Origin: Mytilus trossulus
Lineage: Eukaryota > Mollusca > Bivalvia > Mytilida > Mytilidae
Assembly (NCBI RefSeq): GCF_036588685.1
Contig: NC_086376.1
Location: forward strand, 60,907,166 to 60,971,165
Reading direction: 5' to 3'
DNA length: 64,000 nt
Shown here: in pieces, positions 1 to 15,600 of the stretch
Layout of the letters: each line of letters begins with the position of its first letter
Position numbering within the stretch: the stretch's first letter is position 1
Program-made: the position numbers and the translations under genes
Notes under the pieces: generated by a model
Told to the model about the DNA's origin: nothing
The model's input: only the letters and a program-made list of their open reading frames with translations
Databases searched by the model: none

Positions 1-3000
1 AGTACATGCATATCTTATCTATTTAATATAAATAAACAGTCAATTTGCAGCACTAAATCTCGTGATTGACACTCCCAAGTGGCAACTTAGACATATCTTT
101 ATTTTCATAATATAATATATCATAATTATATAATGCATTTATGACCATTTGATGCTTAGGAAATAAGTGCCCCATTACCAGCACATAAACTAGCATGTGC
201 TTGTGAGAAGGAGGGGATAATCTGATGCACAGAATTTTTGAGAAAAAAATGGGGGGAAAATCACAAAGAAAACATATTCAGTGTTGGAAATTAGTAAAAT
301 TTATAAAGTATATATAGAAAAACAAATGATATGGGGTATCAATCTATGACACAAAATCAGTTTACGCACAACAACAAAAAACCTTAAAAAGCAAAGGAAC
401 AGTGCTTTTACTGTTGTTCTTCATCTCAAAGTCACAGCGAAGCTCTGAAAGATTCTTGCACCTTTAAAAGAAAACATCTTTCTTGACTACAGAAATACCA
501 TGGAAAATTTACATTTATTACTTCGTTTATAAACAAATAACAGCTACGATCACTAAAATCACTCACTTTTTCTTAAAACTCATGTAATGCCAAATATCTG
601 GCCTTGGATGTAAACCATATGGCGTAAGGTGCTACAAAGTTTACTAAACAAAAGTGGATATAGATGTTGCTAAACTTACAAATTCTCTTCATTACTCATG
701 ATTTAAGCACACCCTAATAGCTTTAATATAGTTCGTAATGAGCCCAAGCCTCACAAGATGCAAACTTAAACCTATTTCTTCATCACAACTTTCAGTTATA
801 TAAAGGAGTTAGATTTTTCATTCTGGAGTTCCATGTAATGTTTGAAACTTTGTGGTTGTTTAGGGAAGGAAGCAATTAGTTTTGTAAACAAATGATTTAA
901 ACTGTTTATATTTTTGGCTGATACTGGCAATAGAAGCAGTAGAATAAATGGATTCTGTTTCTATTAGCAATGTTTATTTTCACAAAAAAAAGACATGCCT
1001 GCTAGATGCATGGTATTTACTTTTATTACTAATTCAAAAAAAAAAGTGATGATTAATTCTCATAGAAGTCACCTTTACCATTTTATTTTTTTACGTTTTA
1101 ATTGTTAATAAATTGGTTAATTTTCATTTTAGCATATTACGCTATAATCTAGAAAAGGAGACGTGACAGCCGTGTTTGTGGGTGTTGAATATAAATTACG
1201 AACATCCTCATATTTAATAAATTCAAAAAATTGTGACATTTTAGATTATCTTCATAGGAACACCTGCATTATTTGCTATAAGATTGATAAAATGCAACAT
1301 TATAGAATAGTATTTAGTTAAGCACCTTGACTTGACTGTGATATCAAATTTCATAATTGTGCTCCTGGTTGCGTTTTCTCATTTAGTTTATGTTGACTGT
1401 CACTGCTAATCTTAAATGCAATTAATTAGGTGCTGTTTGAAGTTTACATAAGACGACAGCCAGAAGGAAATGTCATTTTGTGAGTCAGTTAAAAGACCTA
1501 CTATTTACATACCTCATTTAATATCTATGACAATTATAAATGGACACAACTTTTTATACCTATTGGCACTTTGTAAATTATAAGTTAAAAAGCGCAGGAA
1601 TTTTATTAACTTTTTTGTGCATTAGCAGAAACAAATACATTATGATGAAAAACAATGTATTTTTAAGTCTAATATTAACTTTATTTTTCAAATGAGAAAA
1701 CAAAAAAGTCTTCAAATCATTGAAAGGAACAAGATATTTAAAACAAAAATTATTTTATTTTTTCCCCCAAAAAAAATCGTCATTTCCAAAATTGCAAAGT
1801 AGTAGAATCACACAGACATGGGAACATAGTCTCTTAAAATATGTTATTTAAACTGGGAAATAAATGAGAATTGTTCAAAATAACTGAAAACAGATGCTGG
1901 CTGGCAGGAAAAAAGTCTACTTTTTTTTTTAAAGAAAGACAAATATATTTTTTTTTAAGAGTAATGGCATTAGTTGCAGGACGTGTGAATCATGATTTCA
2001 AAATACAATAAAATAGATTATCTTGACATTTGAATTTCATGGTACAAAGAGTTCATCTATCTTTTTAGAAAACAGGTGCTTGTTTTACATTAGTTTCTTT
2101 CCCCTTCAAACTAAGGGCTGATCATATGGAAAGAAAGTTGGGCGTATTCCAATAACAGATGCTTTTTATTTAAGATCAAAACAAAATGATATATATAGGT
2201 TACCCCAACATTAATATTTCACTGGTCTCCTTTAGGGGTAAGTGTAGTCCAGCTCTCTGATTAATTGCCTGACACCCCTATTTGCCCTGTATGAAAAGTA
2301 TTATTGAACAATTTATGATTAAATCAGGAAATGTAGGAACGTGTTACCTAAGGAAAACTTCAGGAAAGGACATGATTTAGTGTGGGGATGGTTAGCCATT
2401 AACTACATATAGCATTTGTAAAGGAGAAATGTTTTTCTTGTTATAAGATAGAGAAATATTATTTTAACCTTACAACAATGAAACAGAGACTGCTTTAGTC
2501 CATTGTCAACCTTAAGATTTTATAACAAAATTCATCACATTCTATTAGCCATGTAGTTATCCTTAAAGTAACCACAATTGAACTTAATAAAAATTTTGAA
2601 TTTGAAAATTCAATTATGTGATAAACATATGACTTATAAAGATGAGTTTATTTTTGGAAGGGATTATCTTTTGTTTGCTTAGAAGGAGGATGTTTGAATA
2701 AAATTTATCAAGACATCTTCAACACCTGAACAAATATAAAAAGGGATAAAAATTTACCTAAAGATCATGTATATTTGGCAGCAAAAAAGCCTGACAGACA
2801 TGACAGAGGTGTCAGACAGCAAATATCAAGGGATGATGGCTTCAGCCAACGAAATCATTAGGATAATGAACAAAAAACAATAAAATACATTCTTCACAAA
2901 AATAAAAAATTGCAAAATCAAAAAGTTTTGCAATGAGTTGGCATGTGTTGGCTTTAATTGCAGTACCTACTGTGTTTTAATTGTATACCAGACATTCTCC

Positions 3001-6000
3001 TGGTATTGTTTAAAATTTTGGAATTTTGGTTGATGCACTCATTATTTTTTATTTTTGCAGATGTATTAACATTCTCTGTTTTTCATATAATAAGTCTAAA
3101 TCATTGTCACATAGCTTTTAAAAAGAGGAATTTCTTGTGCAAACCTAAATTATGCAACCTTAAGTAGTTTTAAAAATATTCGTATATAAGAATTTCTAGT
3201 TTGGCATTTTTATTATAACTTTTTGTCAGAATAAGGAATGTGTTATTTTAATTAAGTAGTCTGTCTTTTATTCTTAGGCCAGTCATGATTATACTGCATA
3301 AAAAACCATGTCATTATTGAATGTCATCTATATTTGCACTAAGCCTTATTCTAATCAAGTTCAGAAATATTAATCTATTTCTAGGATATTATGACCCATT
3401 TAGTTCTGTCAGAGAGTGAATAACAATGTTCTTGTGTAAATTAAACACTGATTAAATTATATTTTATTTAAATTTTGATTGATGCATTCATGTAATATTA
3501 TACATTTTCAAATTTATATGTAAATTGACCAAATCTTGACTTGAAAAACAATTTATTTTTTTGCAGGGGAACAATGGGTTTCTCTAATAACAAACCAAGT
3601 TTGTTTTTACTTAATTTCTGAATGAAAAGTGTATTTTTCTCTCAGTTTTAAGGTCAATTTAAAGTCCCCCCAATATGAATTTCATTTTATGTTTGGTAAT
3701 TGTTTTTATCCTAGGGGTAAAATGTTTATCAACTTGTGTTACAATGTAGAAAGTCCTAAAAATGAATGTAATATCTGCCACTGGACATTAGTTACGCAAT
3801 CAATAATTGTCTATAAAGTTCTGGAGTTGCTCAGCTTTTCAGCCCTGCAACCTTAAATCCATTTGTTAAATATTTATTAGAAATACTGTGTGCTCAAATC
3901 AAGTTATTTGTTATATCCTAAGCCCATCTTGAAAAAGGAATTAGGGGATTTGTCAATTCTCACAAATCTGTATTTTCAATCAATTTTAATTTAAGAACCA
4001 GGGAATGATAAAGTTTTACTTGGTTATGTAATTGATTATTACTCCATCATGAACAAATTATAGAAAACGAATTTTCAGATTTCAAAAAATGAGACCAAAG
4101 TAATGGCTTTTACATCATCAAGGTCTTTTGAGCATAACTTTTTATGAATCTTTTTAAAAAAAACTTTTCAAACATTGTTTTATGATGTCAAAAGTATATT
4201 TGGAAAATATTTGTCCTAGTTGTAGGAAACAGAAAGCAATACATGTCAAATGGGTCTTAAATCGGCCATTTTGGAACACAAAACCATTATTCTTAACTTA
4301 ACGTGTTTTTATGAAAATTAGACCAAATATCATATATGTAAACAAAATACAAGTTAGTATGCCTGTCATTAATGTTCAGTAAAGACAAATTACTTGATTT
4401 GCATAAGTAGGTCATTACGAATCTGTTTTGTCAAATCTTTCGACAACAATTTCTCTTAACAAGAATAGAGAATGATAAATAAGAACTACTACAAGGGTAA
4501 ACATAGCTTCCGCACCTGTTACATGTATTATATCATTCTTATAATCCTTTTCAAACGCATTCTTATTTCTTTGTTTAGACAATATTACCTTGAAATTGAC
4601 AAGGGAGGTAATTAGCAACTGTTGTCCATTTCAAAAGTCACAAGTTGCCAAAAGATTCTTACTTTTAGGGGTTTTGGTTACAAACAGGGATTTTGTGCTT
4701 CAATTCCATTAACTATTAGGTATTATTATACTTAGGGTGAAAAGGAGGTGGAACAGGATATTACTTTGAGTGGGATTAGTATTTCACAATTAAAACTATA
4801 AAAAAAAGTACATTTTGGGACCAAATATTAAGTATGTATAAGGGAAGGATATATGTACTTGTCTCACTATCTCAAAAGCCCACTCGTGGACACTTATAAC
4901 CAGGACTTATGATTTCATCCCTGACAACAACACTGCATTAAGTCTCTCCAGATTTGAGCTTGCAGTGTTTTAGAACCTAATTCCCACGTTGGTGTCAGAA
5001 TACAACACCTATTTATAAGCTTACACCCTAAAACATTGTTTACCAGTCTAAACCAATTTATCAAAATTATTAAATATTTATAATAGATATATTATACCTA
5101 AATACTCTAATTTCATTCTTAATTTAATAAAATGGAGATAACTGTAACATCCATTAAGAATACTAGTCCCCAGGGAGTGGATTCAAATGATATACCACAG
5201 GCTCATGATCTATTTATCATATGTATACAAATCATGATTATTATTTCAATATTACAAAATAAATTGTCTTTTATCAATATTTAATTGTCTACTTATTGTA
5301 CCAGTCATATAAAGCGAATTTGATCCTCTCTTGGTAGACTTAGTAGAAAAGCTGTCAAAACTTCTCTTTACCAGTGTACAATAACATAGTAATTAGTGGG
5401 AGTCATGTTAAAATATGGTATCGCAGCGATACTGGTACTCACAGAATATCAGTCTTTTGTATAGTTTTGAAATTGAATTTTAAGTCTTTTTAGATTTATA
5501 CTAGATCAAAGGTTTTAAATGAAATATTATTTAGCTGGACAATCTTTTTTTTTCAATATATAAAAACCTTTGACATTAATTATGACCAGCAAAAATATTA
5601 TAAAATTATGGAGAGTTTAATCTGAACCTCAGAATCTTCACTTCAGTATAAAAGTTGATTTTTCGATCTTAAAGTTTAGTTTGCTGGTGGTCTGTATATA
5701 TAAGTCATTTGACACATGCCAATTAATGATAGGTTTGTCTCACAACCCTGGAAAATCACTGAAATTTAATCTAAATTATTATTCTGCTCGAAAGCATCCA
5801 CGTCATAAGAATTATGACGGGTACTAGTGAAATGACGTCTCCCATACAAAGGATGCTTTGAAGGCTAAACAGAATCATGGATAATTTTTCGTTTTAATTA
5901 TTGGAAATTCACATCATGTTTTTTTTCCAGTGACATTTGAAATTTGATAGTTGCACATTTGGGAAATATAGAATTGGATTGAAATGGGGGGAATGTTTCA

Positions 6001-6383
6001 CTGAGTAAATTTACTACTTGTTCGTAGTGTTATCTGTTTCAATGATTAAATCAGATGATCCCCAAGTGGTAACCATGTCATTTAGTATTAGTAGAATAAA
6101 AGAATGGTACATGTATTTAGGAACAATGCAGTTAACACATGAAAAAGATGAACTTGGAGAATAAGATGTATTTTTAGAAAAAAATATAGGACAAAAATTC
6201 ACTCACAAAAATGGCAGAAAAACATTGCAAAGACTATTTAAAAGTACATTGTATTACAAGCAAGATATTCATATCCACAACAATGCTGAGACTTACAAGG
6301 CAAGCATAATAATAAAACAATCACCATTCTAGTACTATAACTGTTAAAATTTATATTCACTTTTACCATTCTACTTTCTACAG
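1..6383. other. No gene seen; probably FGFRL1 first intron
   Basis: AT-rich DNA with short homopolymer runs and no conserved protein-coding stretch. The next exon needs an upstream phase-1 exon encoding a signal peptide, and I could not find one here. The region is therefore best read as intron. An imperfect inverted repeat lies near 5777-5878, where AAAGCATCC is answered by GGATGCTTT. Nothing else stands out. Confidence 0.5.
5777..5878. repeat. Imperfect fold-back sequence
   Basis: ATTATTCTG and AAAGCATCC on the left are answered by GGATGCTTT and CAGAAT on the right, with ACGTCAT / ATGACGT inside. This looks like a small decayed fold-back or MITE-like insertion in the FGFRL1 intron. Confidence 0.3.
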
Positions 6384-6659
6384 GTCCACCTACTTTAGCA
6401 CATCCGTATAAAAGACGCCAAGTTGTGGATGTAAATACTACAAAAAAACTATTGTGTCCCGTGGAAGCTAATCCTCCAGCGTTGAATCAGTGGTATAAAG
6501 ACGGAGATGACGTCAACGGAATATGGGATAAATTCAAGATTTTATCTGATGGATCTTTACGTATAACGGACATTACAATGGAGGATGCTGGGAACTATTT
6601 GTGTAAAGCTGTGAATGGTTTCGGCAGCTACTCTGTGAATTACACATTAATTGTAAAAG
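6384..6659 (+). CDS. FGFRL1: FGFRL1 exon: Ig domain 1
   Basis: The acceptor is CTACAG before 6384 and the donor is GTAAGA at 6660. It encodes one complete Ig-like domain. The disulphide cysteines lie in LLCPVE and YLCKAV, the core tryptophan in NQWYKDG, and the C-terminal signature is DAGNYLCKA followed by [12 protein letters not shown]. The exon begins and ends in phase 1, so it is a symmetric Ig cassette. Confidence 0.93.
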
Positions 6660-9600
6660 GTAAGACTTCACTTTTGAAGTTTCCAGGATGGAAATTTAAA
6701 AATAAACAAAATAAACAAACCTAAGGTTCAATAAAAAGGCATATGATCTTAGAACCATGGTCAAAAGTAAAAAGCCCAGAAGATAAGACAACAGTCCTGG
6801 TACCATCACCAAAAGACAAATATTAGTCCAAAAATCATCAACATAGAAAACGCGAAGCAACCAGGAAAATAGTTTATGAGAAAATTGAATTGTGGTTTTC
6901 TGTCATTACATAAAGTTACCAGGTTTTTTTCCATTCAAAACATTTCATTTTTATTGCCCTACATAATGGAACTGGGGCAATTAAGCGAAATGTCTTTTTT
7001 TTGTGACAAATCTCCTAAGATTTAATGTTTGCATTCTTTACTCAAGGGTATAGTTGTTATCACTGACAAACCAAATCAATATTCCGCAGAGATTACTTCT
7101 AATTATCTTTAAGTGATAATTCTTTCTACTCTTGTTGGAATAAAAATGGCTTTTTGGAACCATGAAATCGACTAAAACTAGAATATTGGTAATTATACCA
7201 GGTGAATTTCCTGCCGCGCTGACAATAATCTCATCCCAATAACAAACAAATCTTATTGAAAGAGACAATGCTGTAGATATTGCCATTTTAGTTGCTGTTA
7301 AGAGACGATAATGCTCAAAAGATGGAAATTTGACAAATATATTGAATATTGAATTAACTTTCCTGTTAAAGTACTTCTGAATCATGCCCAGTAATTTCTG
7401 AATGTGTGTATACTTTAAAAACCTCTTGAGGGAATATTGTTTAAACAAGTGTTTCATTTTAGAAATTGAAGTTAATTTCATTTTTGACATTTTCTTTTTT
7501 CATTGTAATGATTTATTTGAATAAGGAATATTTGATTTGACACAACTCATTACTTATCAAAATAGTACATATTAATTGACATCACTTGTCTTAATGTATG
7601 GGTGCAGTACACTTACAAAAGAGGGATTTTGAGGGGGAATCGAATTTTTATTTGGCATCTTATTTTAACACTTAAAAGATCTTTTAATTTGAAGTGGTTC
7701 TTTAAAACTTCATGTCTTTTACTTTTACAGAGAAAAACAATATTCAGATTTTTGAAAGATTTTCATGTTAAGCAATATTATTATCCTTTAAATCAACACA
7801 AAACATCAAAAGAAAACAGATAACCATGAAATATTGAGATAAATTTCTTTAAAACTGACTGTTCATTTTGCTCACTAATGAATCCAATTAAAAATGGTTT
7901 TGTTGAGGGTCAAAGGGTTATGTGATTGTTTTGGAGGGTCACAGGGTCAGATAAGTGGGTTTTTTTTGTGGAGATGGCTATGTATTCAGATATATTAGAA
8001 AGGTCAAATCATGAAACAATCAAATTATACTTTTTTTTTACACTTTTTTTTAAGTTGAAAAGTTTGTGCAGGTATACAGAACAAAGCTGAATGTAATAGA
8101 ACCTACTTCAGCTATTAAGTGAATTCTACTTTTGAAAAAGATTCATAGGAAAATAATGATTTCATATTATTAAAACTACCAGTAAATATACAATGTTTTA
8201 TTGCCTTTTATTATGATGACACAGATAAGATAATCATATTGAAAATAATATTCTGTTTGAAAGTTATAGGTTCTTAACGCCATTTAAATCAGGGTTAAAG
8301 AGCTAGGGTATAGTGTTTCAGTTTAAAGAAGTTTGACAGGGCTTAAGTGATCTTTAATTAATGTGTTTTTGTAATGAAGACCTCTCTATATATTCATAAG
8401 GTACTTGTGGACAGTTTGACCTGGAGTGAACTATTTTACTCTAATAATAACTTGAGGTCAACCATTTAACTTTTATTACCCCTTTTATTGCATTCAGTGA
8501 TTTATTATAGGAGGTTTTGTATGCAGGTCATTTAGGGTGATAAGATGGATAGCAATGTAAACAATGCTTCTGAAAATCTCTGATGCAGTCCTGGGTCTCT
8601 CTTTTTTTACTTAATTTAAAAAAAAAAATGTTTTTCAATGTATAGTTGAAAAAAATTCAAATATTTTTGTGGTTTGTGCGTTCAGGTTGCTGTCGCATTT
8701 AAATATATACCTTTTCATATGCAATTCACAAAAAAAAAAAAATTTGCTTTTAAACATTATTTTTTTTCATTGCCAGAGAATATTCTGCTACAAATTTATG
8801 AAAATTTCAGACTTTAAACATTCTAAGTGAAAAACATGTGAATCAGGTGTGCTAATAACAATAAATTTTGCCCTAATGTAAACTGGGACCATCTGCTGTA
8901 TTTGACCAGCGGACATTGGTCCCTATACTCACCTGTACTGGATGTAATTATATTAGTACATTGGACAGGTAACTAACCCAATTCTAATGTAGTGAAGCTG
9001 TTATCAGTCCAAGTTTAAAGGGGACACCCTTTGTTTTTAAGTGACAACTGATAAAATTGTCATATTTAAATAAATAAATGATACTAAATGATGGCACCGA
9101 AATAAGACTTATAATAATACAATAGATGATAATGATGGGAAATAAACATTGTAAAGGTCGCCATTGTAAATATCTATAAATGTCAACACTAGTAATTTAC
9201 ATAACTCACACCACTGTACAAAATTAGGCTGTCATATTGAAAAATGTCACAGAATGGGGGAAAAATGTTGGAATTGTTTTCGTGTTGGTTTAATGGGTTC
9301 TTGATATATTCTGACAACATTTTAGCCCAGTACAAATATTTACTTATATATTTGAATAAATAAACATATTTTTCGCCCTCATTTGGCATCATTTAGACTT
9401 GCTCGGGATCAGCCTGAGTGGCAGAAACTAAATTATTTATATAACAGAATAAGACTTTCTCCTACATTTCCACGGTAACCAAACCATGTGACCTTGTACA
9501 GGTACAGCTTAAGCAATTGATGGTAACTTCATCTTTTCATATTCAAAACTTTATAATTTTATTTTAATTGAATTATGAGAAGTCTTTCAAATATATGAAT

Positions 9601-12600
9601 TATTTTCCCAGTGAAATCCTGTAGGTCTATTTCTAAATGTTTTTTTATATTCACGAAACACCTGGAACTTTTGTTTTGGGGGCCATGTTTAATTGAATCC
9701 AATTTTTGCACCTAGTTGACACAGAGTCAGTGATTCTTCTTTTTTTATTGGTGTAAAGCTGTTTGAATATTGTGAATGAACATGTCTTAATACTACGGAT
9801 TAGTGAATCTACCGTAGCACACCTCAAATTGTGGTGCGAGATCGCCATTGAAGTCCTCCATTCTTGTGGAAAATATAAACGGTCTTCATTGAAATAAGAT
9901 GTTGTGGTCTTCACTCTCAGCAGACGATATTCAGTTTGTAATCCTCAAATAAAAGAGAAATTTAAAAAGAAAAATTGACTTCCCATGACTCCAGGGGTGT
10001 ATTAATTGAAGATCTAATATCACCGAATACTTCAACAAAACATACTGTGTCTATGCATTTATAGATGGAAAAAGACAAAATACCCAGTTTTGAATAATTC
10101 TTAAAAGAAAGTTTTTAAATATTCAGATCTCAGAGTATTTTTTGTGATGAATTTACGTTTCTTTACCAAGTTGAACTAATAATTTAAATATTAATCAATA
10201 CCTTGAAATTGACGATAGGGTCAACTGGTCCATTTTTAGAGTAGCATTTGTCATATCTTATAAATATCTTGTATTTTTTTAAAAGTTCTGATTTTAAAAT
10301 ATCAAATATTTGGAAATAACGATGCCTTATCAATTGATCCTATGTTGAAATATATTTGTACTTTTATTTCACAAAAAAATCAACAAAGAGATAAAACAAG
10401 TTATTTTGACAATTGAACAAGTGACATGTGTATTTATGTAGTACACATTTGGTAAACTCTACCAAAAGGAAACGAAAAATGAAAACAACAAGAACAAAAT
10501 CTGCTGTAATGCGACGTGATTAATGAGTCTTTGGTTAATTGTAACATTGACAGCCAATGCACAATAAATGAATTAGTCATCTTATGCAATCAAATTAAGA
10601 GCAACTCTTCACTTTTCTAAGCTTGATTCTTGAAAGAATCCCTGTGGGTTTTATCAGAAATCTTCTAAGTTAGAGGACAGATGTCACCAAATATGAAAAT
10701 GTCTTTTTCCCAAATAATGGTTATGAGACAAGACCCTGTTTTAACAATGTTAAGTTCTTTGTCTCCAAAATGTAAATAGTTTCATGACATATTGCAACAT
10801 TATTATTTAAATGACAGCTTTATTTTTTGGCATCTCATGCAATTTCTAGTTTTAAGATCTGAGAAACTTAGTTTTATTTGTTACTTTGAGAGAGAATTAG
10901 GTGGGAAAAACCACTGTTCTAAATACATATTTATTTTCATTCAAACATTAACAAAACTATTTATGAAATGATCTAGATTGGACTTAAGTAAACTGAAATC
11001 TAGACACAATATTGGTCATTTAGACCACTGGACAAACACATTTAGAAGGAATTTCAATTTCTTTAAAGTTCTTCTGATTTCAATCTCCAGAAATAACAAA
11101 AAGTCTTAGGGCGATTTAAACACAATCAGGAGAGGTGTATTGCAATTGTACCTAGATTTCTAAAGGAGTAATTGAAAATAAACAACTTAAGAAAGCATGT
11201 GGCATTTCAAAGGTATTTACTGACAGTACTTTGAGTATAAGGTTGTGAAAATAAATACACCAATATTCAATTAAAATGGCAGACCTAGTAATAATATGAT
11301 TTTATACTTTAGTAGTGAGTTTATGTTTTCATAAATAATATTATTGTAATCAGATTTCACTAACTCCATTAAAATTTGGCTCAGAAATTAATATTCTCTT
11401 TGTGGTGTGACCTAGCTTGTCTTATTTGAACAATCAAGATTGTGATCTCTTGGTAGCTTCTGGTTTTACTTCGAAGGTGCCATATCTCATTTTTACTTTT
11501 TTGACATGAAGAAAAATAATCTCAATTTTCTTTTCATTTGTTGAAATAGCTGTTGGAAAGTAAAAGAAAACATCTAATCTATTAAGTTTCATGGGGAGTC
11601 TTGTGTCTGTTTTATACTATACAATTTCTACGGAAGGAAGAATTAAAGTATTGTACAGGATTCAGAAATAAGAGGGGTTCCAACGTAATATTATCTTAAG
11701 TTATTTTATATCTATGTTTATTAAATTCAGCTTCATAAGTCAATGCATCCACAGAACCCAAGCAATGAATCAACAACCTGCGTTATTTAAAAAAATAAAA
11801 TAATTCTTATGGGTGGAATTCCCTGTTACATGTTGAGGCGACAATAAGCTGGTCTTCAATCTCTGAATTTGATACAAAATACGCAGGTTTGGTTCAAAAA
11901 GACCAAAATAGAAGACTTTTCAAAGCAGAATAAAGGATTTCATTCATTAGTTATCGTTCAGCACTTTAATATGTTGCTAAATTTTAATTTTTAGTGAAAT
12001 TTACTAGTTTCCCTATCAATATAAGTTTGCAGTCTCCATTGATGTAACTATGCTGTGAAGGGAAATGGATTAGCCAATGGGTTAACCAGTTAATTAAAAA
12101 TACCAGCTTGCAAATATATTTCACGAACTTTCTGTAGTGCATATGGTAAAATATTTTGACATGTTCAGTTGTATTAAATGTAGATAAACCTGCACTTAAT
12201 TGCTGACATGTATTTGTTTAAGTAGCTATATGCACCTGTAAATCACTTTTTCATATACCTTCTCTATTAATGTCAAATTTATAAAACATAACTTGAATAA
12301 TTCAATTATTTTAGCGGATTATTTTTAATGGTTAATACATCTGTGTTATTATAAATCCAATCAGAGGTTGAAGCTAATATAATTGGACATATTTATGGAT
12401 AACCTAATGATTAGACCACAATATATTATTAACTGGACATCATTGTAATGAATGTCCTGTCCATCAAATTTAGTCTGGACATGACAAGACCATTGTCCAC
12501 CCTTGACTGACCACTATAAGGTTACCATTTAAGTAATTCAATAAAGTCTGTTAGCATTTCGTTGCTGAAATTTTTGGTATGATTTGTATGAAATTTTTAT

Positions 12601-15600
12601 ATTAGATCTGTGATAATGAAGGGGTATTCAATCGTATTACATCCCGCTACAACCAGTTCAATAAATGAAATTATTGTCATGAATAACTTTAGAAGCTACA
12701 ATTATTCAAGAATAAGATCACAGGAAAAAAATCATTATTACAAAGACAGCAAATTCTGAGATATAGTGAGATTATTGAATAGAAATTTACTTTTAATTAA
12801 AAGCTTCATTCTTTGATATAGTTACAAAATGAATTTTATAAATTTCTATCTTTAATAGCATATCATACTTTAAATATCTTCTGCACATCTTTAATGCATG
12901 CGCCTGTAACATAAACCAATATTATGAAAGCCCATAAATTTTTATCATATTGCATCTATAACACATTTATTGCCATAATAATTTTTTAATCTATATAATT
13001 ACAAAAGAAGTTACGTTATAATAGTGCCAATTTAACACTAATACACCGGTTGATACAGGGAAAATGATACTGGTAATATTATCAATATTGGCCAAGTTTG
13101 CATCGATTTTAATTGGTTTATGTGATAATATCCGTATGATTACATCTTGGGGACACATATTTTCCATAATTTATATAACACTTTATTGGTAAAAAATATC
13201 ACACTTTTTATGCTGTTTCAAAGCAATAGATTTTAATCCTGTCTATTCTGAGTTAGATTTATGTTCACGCTCAATCAGCAAATAGTATATCAGGGACTTT
13301 GAAAAACCATCTAGACAAAACTGGTATCTCTGTAAAAAAAAACTTTTACTGGTATTTTTTTAAGTAATATTATATAAAATTCTGGTAAATCAAAATGAAA
13401 TGCATGACCTTTAAAAAAGCATACTAAAAAATGCATATATAAACATTTATAACAATATTAAGATTGAATTATAAATCCATTGCAGATGTCAATTAAAGTT
13501 TTGCATAATAAAAAATGAATTAAATTGAATATATATCCAGATAGATTACATGCCACCAGATTTATTAGGTAGAATGATGATATATTTTATAACAATGGAG
13601 AGTGTAAAATATCTAATTTCATTCCCATTAAGTTGTGCATTAAGATTATTATCTTAAACGATGTCTGCCTCATCTGGCTTCAAGTTACATCTTTATAACT
13701 TCACATTATTTTATTTAGAAGTTTTTTCATCTATTGTTGTGGTATCAGCATATTCTTTGTAGAGAATAGTACATGATGCACCATTGTCATATCAGGCTTC
13801 AGTAATTCTAAGAATACCATTTTATAACACGTTTTCAAAGCTTTGCATTTTGCATTGCCAGTATGCCTCTTACAAACTTTCAAGAAACCTTTCTTAAATT
13901 TATCTAGGAGTTGAAATAAAAAGGTCATCAAAAGCTTACATATTTTATCCCTTTAAATCAGATGCAATCCTGCACATGCCAGGTGCTTTTCATTCTAATC
14001 TAAATTGATCAGGATTATCAGTTTTCTTAACCAAGGTCGTGTTGGTTTTTCAGAAAATCCAGCTTACACCACCAATAAAAACGGATGGCCATAAAATATC
14101 ACAATTGTGCTGGAAGTGGCATTCAACATCAATCAATCAATCAGATTCAGAACAAGCACCTAAATTTCCCCTTAAAAGTTGTGGCCATGTCTGACTCATA
14201 TTTTCAGTAACATAATCAACATTTAGAATTATGACACTGTCATCTTGTTTACTATGATTGGGTTTAATAAATTAAATTTCTAAGGATGAGTAAAAGTAAA
14301 AATGTTAGTGAAATGAGGTTAGTCTTGTCATGTATATTATATAGGTAGTGAAATGTCTGTCGCCGTTCTGACAACACTTCTTATGTACAAGTATACAAAA
14401 CAAGGAAAACGTCAACATAATTATTGTATTATCATATCACTATTTAAAAGCAAAAACTATGTTAAGCTATTAATAAAAGAATGGAAAAAATGTTGGCATT
14501 AAAACATTTCCTATTTGGTTTTCCCATATATGACCATCTTTTCAATTAGAATAAATGAAAATGTTGACAATAGATTTTTTAATGCCGACTTTAATTTTTG
14601 TAAATTACTAAACAAACAGAATTACGAGGAGGAAACTGTTTAAATTATCTAATCATATTGTGATGAAGAAACATTTAATTGGATTTTATGAGCATGATTT
14701 ATTTCTTTTCGTTCAAATATGAAATTATATATCTACCCAGCTACCATTTTTATAGTGACCACACAGCCACAAAGTACTGTTTACTGTTGAAGGCTTGTCA
14801 GGTATTAGTTTACAAAAGGTTCTAATATAACAAAAACTATTGCCTTTATTATTTGACTTATTAAACAGTTTGCATGACACAATGTATTTTATCATCCCTA
14901 CACTGACACTAATAGTGATGTATAGGCCTTTAAACCATCTGCTCTAGTAATTTCATACCATATATTTTTTGTAAATTTTACCATATTTGTTATAACGAAC
15001 AGTCTTTGGAAAATAATATTTGATAATGGCCATTTAATTGAGGGAAACACTTTATGTAACAGTATCAGATCTAGGATTTCAGTTTAAGGAGAAAATAGGA
15101 TACTAAAAACAGGATGATTTTTTGTCATTCCCTCGGCGCCTTGGTTTTCCTGTTTGAATGGTTTTACAGTAGTCATTTTTGGGGGGCCTTAATAGCTTGC
15201 TGTACCATGTGAGCCTAGGCTCCGTGTTGAAAACGGTACTTCAACCTATGTATTATGGTTTACTTTTACAAGTTTGACTTGGATGGAGAGTTGTCTCATT
15301 GGCACTCATACCACATCTTCCTATATCTAAGTAATTATAAATATAGAAAATATAAATTTCTGATGCAGAAAATTGAATGAAAATGTTTAAGGTATCAGAA
15401 CTAAAGTGGGTGTTCTTTAGAAACAGTATACTATTTGTACTGGAAATGAAAGGATAAAAAAACCAAGACATTGTCATATTTCTTCCCTAATTAAACGTTG
15501 AAGTATGGCGAACATGGGTGACATGCTAAGTTTGGCTCAGGTTAGGGTTTAATGTAAACATTGCCTGGTATGTAGGAGAAAAGTATATTATTGATGTAAG

